This document shows positions 62,401-64,000 of a stretch of DNA of 64,000 nucleotides, piece after piece. The translations under genes were made by a program, and so were the position numbers. The stretch spans positions 1 to 64,000 of the forward strand of contig NZ_LMCU01000002.1 in assembly GCF_001424905.1 (NCBI RefSeq), given 5' to 3'. The stretch is from Leifsonia sp. Root112D2 (GTDB lineage: Bacteria; Actinomycetota; Actinomycetes; Actinomycetales; Microbacteriaceae). The notes beneath the pieces are model-generated. The model was not told the DNA's origin, made no database searches, and was given only the letters and a program-made list of their open reading frames with translations. How positions within the stretch are numbered: the first letter of the stretch is position 1; each line of letters starts with the position of its first letter.

Positions 62401-62914
62401 CCGCGAGGCCCTGTGGAACGCCGGATGGGCCGCACAGGAACGCGCCGACCAGCTTCTCGGCAGCGCCGTCGTGATCCAGCCACCCCTGCTGCCCTTGCTC
62501 ACACCGGCCGAGCAGACCATCTACGACATGTGGGCAACGGGAATCTCCCCCGACGATCACCCGGTTCGTCATGCACGCGACATGCTCGATCACCGTGGCG
62601 TGCTCCCCATCGCAGGTACCCGAACGGCCGAGGCCGGTCGACGAATCGAGTCCGCCGGGGTCGTCACGCACCGCCAGCGCCCCATGACCGCGGGCGGTGT
62701 CACGTTCCTCAACCTCGAAGACGAGACAGGAATCCTCAACGTGATAGTCGGCGTGGGTGTCTGGAATCGCTACCGCAAGGCCGCACGTGAGGCGCCCGCC
62801 ATGATCGTGCGCGGCATCCTGGAGCGCTCCCCCGAAGGCGTCACCAACCTGCTCGCCGACCGCATCGAGGCGTTACCGCTGCTCGCCCCCACACGGTCAC
62901 GGGACTTCCAGTGA
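59447..62914 (+). CDS. dnaE2: DnaE2, error-prone DNA polymerase III alpha-type
   Basis: The 1155-residue protein has the N-terminal segment GWNNPPIPWSQLERTL, a PHP domain (AELHAHSHYSFLDGAS near residue 53; ALTDHDGLYG), and the C-family polymerase core with catalytic aspartates in PDIDVDFDSD (D477, D479, D481). RPGPIQGGAVHPYI is the DnaE2 version of the palm motif. A terminal OB-fold follows (VTFLNLEDETGILNVIV). DnaE2 with ImuA' and ImuB makes mutagenic translesion repairs after DNA damage. The ATG follows AAGGGGCGG. Transcription is probably from the SOS promoter at 56923. Confidence 0.95.
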   Translation: MGWNNPPIPWSQLERTLSGRERPAGEESDGAFSRKRQPYEPGVLPPADDGPLVPYAELHAHSHYSFLDGASSPERLVEEAARLRLHALALTDHDGLYGIVRMAEAAEAHNRLALENPAVRPVKTVFGAELSFSLSKPQNGVADPEGSHLLVLARGQEGYHRLAGALTQAQLAEGAEKGRPLYELQQLAEQADGHWAILTGCRKGRVRQALENESGGLRAAEREIERLTTLFGHDNVFVELFDHGDPLDSTHNDALAALATRLGLPTLATNNVHYAAPGERRLATAIAAVRARRSLDELDGWLPASGSAHLRSGAEMAARFARYPGAVERTVALADELAFELRSARPRLPQQDVPTGHTPMSWLRELVRVGVTERYPDALVIADAAPATIAQAAETDATWERLEKELAVIEAKDFPGYFLIVHDIVEFARSKGILCQGRGSAANSAVCYALGITAVDSIFFDLPFERFLSSIRDEEPDIDVDFDSDRREEVIQYVYEKYGRRNAAQVANVISYRPAFAVRDMAKALGHSPGQQDAWSKQVERWGSEVSSQEHDIPAEVVDLATELLRSPRHLGIHSGGMVLTERPVGEVCPIEHARKENRTVLQWDKDDCEWMGLVKFDLLGLGMLAALQYVFDLVDEHLGERWTLATIPKEEPAVYDMLCRADSIGVFQVESRAQMSTLPRLLPRSFYDLVIEIALIRPGPIQGGAVHPYIRRRTGDEPVSYLHPKLEPVLRRTLGVPLFQEQLMQMAMAVGDCSAEDADLLRRAMGSKRGVERISSLKQKLYAGMAGNDISDTDADVIYAKIEAFANFGFAESHSLSFALLVYASSWLKLHYPAAFLTALLRAQPMGFYSPNTLVSDARRHGVEVRHADIQLSGVQAGLERTVPSAPAAPDACLNEHQPPIGAFDRAAPDASAAHRRDGGHAVRLGLAGVNSIGEKHAERIVAEREANGAYRDMADVARRVGLSTPQLESLAAAGAFDSLGLDRREALWNAGWAAQERADQLLGSAVVIQPPLLPLLTPAEQTIYDMWATGISPDDHPVRHARDMLDHRGVLPIAGTRTAEAGRRIESAGVVTHRQRPMTAGGVTFLNLEDETGILNVIVGVGVWNRYRKAAREAPAMIVRGILERSPEGVTNLLADRIEALPLLAPTRSRDFQ

Positions 62915-62949
62915 GCCTTACCCGGTATAAGGATGTTGACCAGTATCAA

Positions 62950-62969
62950 GAGTGAGTGTACAGTCACTC
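62950..62969. promoter_or_regulatory. TetR operator GAGTGAGTGTACAGTCACTC upstream of tetR
   Basis: A near-perfect 20-bp palindrome (GAGTGA...TCACTC) overlaps the -10-like TACAGT (62959-62964), which is 7 nt before the TetR ATG. A second site of the same kind is at 63617-63636. Confidence 0.78.
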
Positions 62970-62971
62970 AT

Positions 62972-63565
62972 ATGCCCGAACGATCCTCAACCCTCTCCAC
63001 CGCCGAACAACGACGTCCCGTCGTGCTTGCCAGCGCGGTGCGGCGCTTCGCCCGCTCGGGTTACCTCGGAACCACCGTGGCGGATGTCGCCACCGAAGCA
63101 AACATCTCTCCCGCCTACGTATTCAAGCTGTTCCCCAGCAAGGAGGGACTCTTCGTCGCAACACTTGAGCATTGTTTCGACCGGGTTCAGGAGGCGCTCG
63201 AAGCGGGCGCCGATGCCAGCACCGAGTCCACGCCATCCGCCATTCTCTACGCCATGGGTGGCGCGTACGCGGAACTCATCGCCGATCGCAGCCTGCTCAT
63301 GCTGCAGGTGCACGCGCAATCCGCCGCCGAGGTGCCCGAGATCGGGGGCGCCTTGCGGCGCGGCCTCGCCCGCGTGACGACCTTCGCCAAGACCCGCTCC
63401 GGCGCGAGCGATGCCGAGGTACAGCAGTTCATCGCCTTCGGCCAGCTCTGCCACCTCATCGTCACCCTCGGCATCGACGGCTCGAACGAGCCCTGGGCCA
63501 CGCTTCTCACCGACGGCATTCGCCACCCCGCCTTCGCGCCCGAAACAGGTGGCGAAGACAGCTAA
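62972..63565 (+). CDS. TetR-family transcriptional regulator
   Basis: The 197-residue protein has a TetR N-terminal helix-turn-helix: RSGYLGTTVADVATEANISP followed by AYVFKLFPSKEGLFVATLEH, and a helical ligand-binding domain. The ATG at 62972 is preferred because it follows the operator and -10; the frame extends upstream through the operator but that would not be expected to be translated. It likely represses itself and the downstream MFS gene, since both carry the same operator. Confidence 0.9.
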   Translation: MPERSSTLSTAEQRRPVVLASAVRRFARSGYLGTTVADVATEANISPAYVFKLFPSKEGLFVATLEHCFDRVQEALEAGADASTESTPSAILYAMGGAYAELIADRSLLMLQVHAQSAAEVPEIGGALRRGLARVTTFAKTRSGASDAEVQQFIAFGQLCHLIVTLGIDGSNEPWATLLTDGIRHPAFAPETGGEDS

Positions 63566-63616
63566 CCGGCACACCGACCCGCCCGCGTTCATACGCGGGC
63601 AGCTTTTCGCAACGAG

Positions 63617-63636
63617 GAGTGATTGACCAATCACTC
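63617..63636. promoter_or_regulatory. Second TetR operator GAGTGATTGACCAATCACTC upstream of the MFS gene
   Basis: A perfect palindrome of 9-bp arms (GAGTGATTG / CAATCACTC) around AC, sharing GAGTGA-N8-TCACTC with the site before tetR. It ends 20 nt before the MFS ATG, so the exporter gene probably has its own repressible promoter. Confidence 0.82.
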
Positions 63637-63656
63637 ATATCGCAAAGGAGACCATC

Positions 63657-64000
63657 ATGACCCTCAATTCCCCCGCTCGCCTCGAGACCACAAGCACGGC
63701 GGCACCGGATGCGCGCTCCCGCAGCACACACCGCTGGTGGGCGCTCGCGATCCTCGCGCTGGCGCAGTTTCTCGTGATACTCGACGCCACCATCGTCAAT
63801 ATCGCCCTGCCGTCGATCGGCGGCCAGCTGCATCTGGATACCGCCGGGCTGAGTTGGGTCATCACGGCATACGTTCTGCCCTTCGGCGGACTCCTGCTGC
63901 TTGGCGGTCGCCTCGCCGACCGATACGGCCATCGCAGACTCTTCCTCATCGGAACTGCCGGCTTCATCGTCGGCTCCGCTTTGGCGGGCTTCTCCACCTC
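63657..64000 (+). CDS. MFS drug-efflux transporter, DHA2-like (partial, cut by window end)
   Basis: The first 114 residues are visible. A hydrophilic N-terminus of about 27 residues is followed by QFLVILDATIVNIALPSI (first helix with the D-x-TIVNxALP motif of DHA2/EmrB-QacA exporters) and GGRLADRYGHRRLFLIG (motif A). It therefore probably exports hydrophobic drugs or other toxic compounds. ATG with AAAGGAG 6 nt upstream. TetR operator in front; tetR is the gene before it. The C-terminus lies outside the window. Confidence 0.88.
   Translation, partial: MTLNSPARLETTSTAAPDARSRSTHRWWALAILALAQFLVILDATIVNIALPSIGGQLHLDTAGLSWVITAYVLPFGGLLLLGGRLADRYGHRRLFLIGTAGFIVGSALAGFST

Noticed and set aside
59423..62671. 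1082-codon open frame on the minus strand
   Set aside because: It is antisense to dnaE2, whose motifs are unmistakable. The antisense product is rich in Gly/His/Gln/Arg with no recognisable domain, the usual shadow of a high-GC gene.

Overview
The window is chromosomal DNA from a high-GC actinobacterium, most probably a member of the Microbacteriaceae. The reasons are the actinobacterial dcw cluster, the idsA / Rv2175c-like / pknL / class II DAHP synthase / plsC / fadD15-like order (loosely collinear with Mycobacterium tuberculosis Rv2173-Rv2187), the FHA-MerR-MerR-pgsA block, a mycothione-reductase-like enzyme, and a MurE that lacks the diaminopimelate-specific motif, as expected for the B-type peptidoglycan of that family. 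The genus cannot be read from the sequence alone.

Layout. (1) 1-12 kb: the tail of an IS481-type transposase abuts murG. The leftward dcw operon then reads mraZ-rsmH-ftsL-ftsI-murE-murF-mraY-murD-ftsW-murG, with translational coupling (ATGA/GTGA overlaps) at most junctions and a triple MraZ box at its promoter. (2) 12-23 kb: DUF3040 protein, polyprenyl synthase, Rv2175c-like regulator, LysM/lysozyme-like protein, PASTA kinase, class II DAHP synthase, acyltransferase, ROK glucokinase and acyl-CoA synthetase. A long REP-like hairpin lies between the kinase and DAHP synthase genes. (3) 23-33 kb: an operon of MinD-like ATPase, mycothione reductase and peptide deformylase; pyruvate carboxylase; ParA; two MerR regulators; a GarA/OdhI-like FHA protein; PgsA. 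(4) 33-38 kb: DUF1295 membrane protein and a coupled GT2 synthase plus membrane-anchored GH18 protein, a probable exopolysaccharide pair. (5) 38-56 kb: an accessory region of small regulators, VOC proteins, a sedolisin, a lower-GC PD-(D/E)xK-like protein, a DUF222-HNH protein, an ECF42-type sigma factor with a DGPF/YCII partner, formaldehyde dehydrogenase, a J-domain/NERD fusion, a MarR-hydrolase-MFS operon, and a Gfo/Idh-aldo/keto reductase fusion next to a LacI regulator. (6) 56.9-62.9 kb: the SOS mutasome imuA'-imuB-dnaE2 under a perfect LexA box. (7) 62.9-64 kb: a TetR regulator and a drug-efflux MFS gene (cut by the window edge), each preceded by the same 20-bp operator.

A recurring signal is a -10-like hexamer placed 6-7 nt before the start codon of genes without a Shine-Dalgarno sequence (at least ten cases), suggesting that leaderless transcripts are common here. 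The most striking regulatory readings are the MraZ boxes, the LexA-controlled mutasome promoter, a candidate ECF42 promoter in front of the DGPF gene, a perfect 16-bp LacI palindrome, and the paired TetR operators. No rRNA, tRNA, CRISPR array or complete phage or insertion element was seen. No stretch over 300 nt is without a gene; the longest gap is 37851-38081, where only a weak promoter-like pair for the GT2 gene was found.
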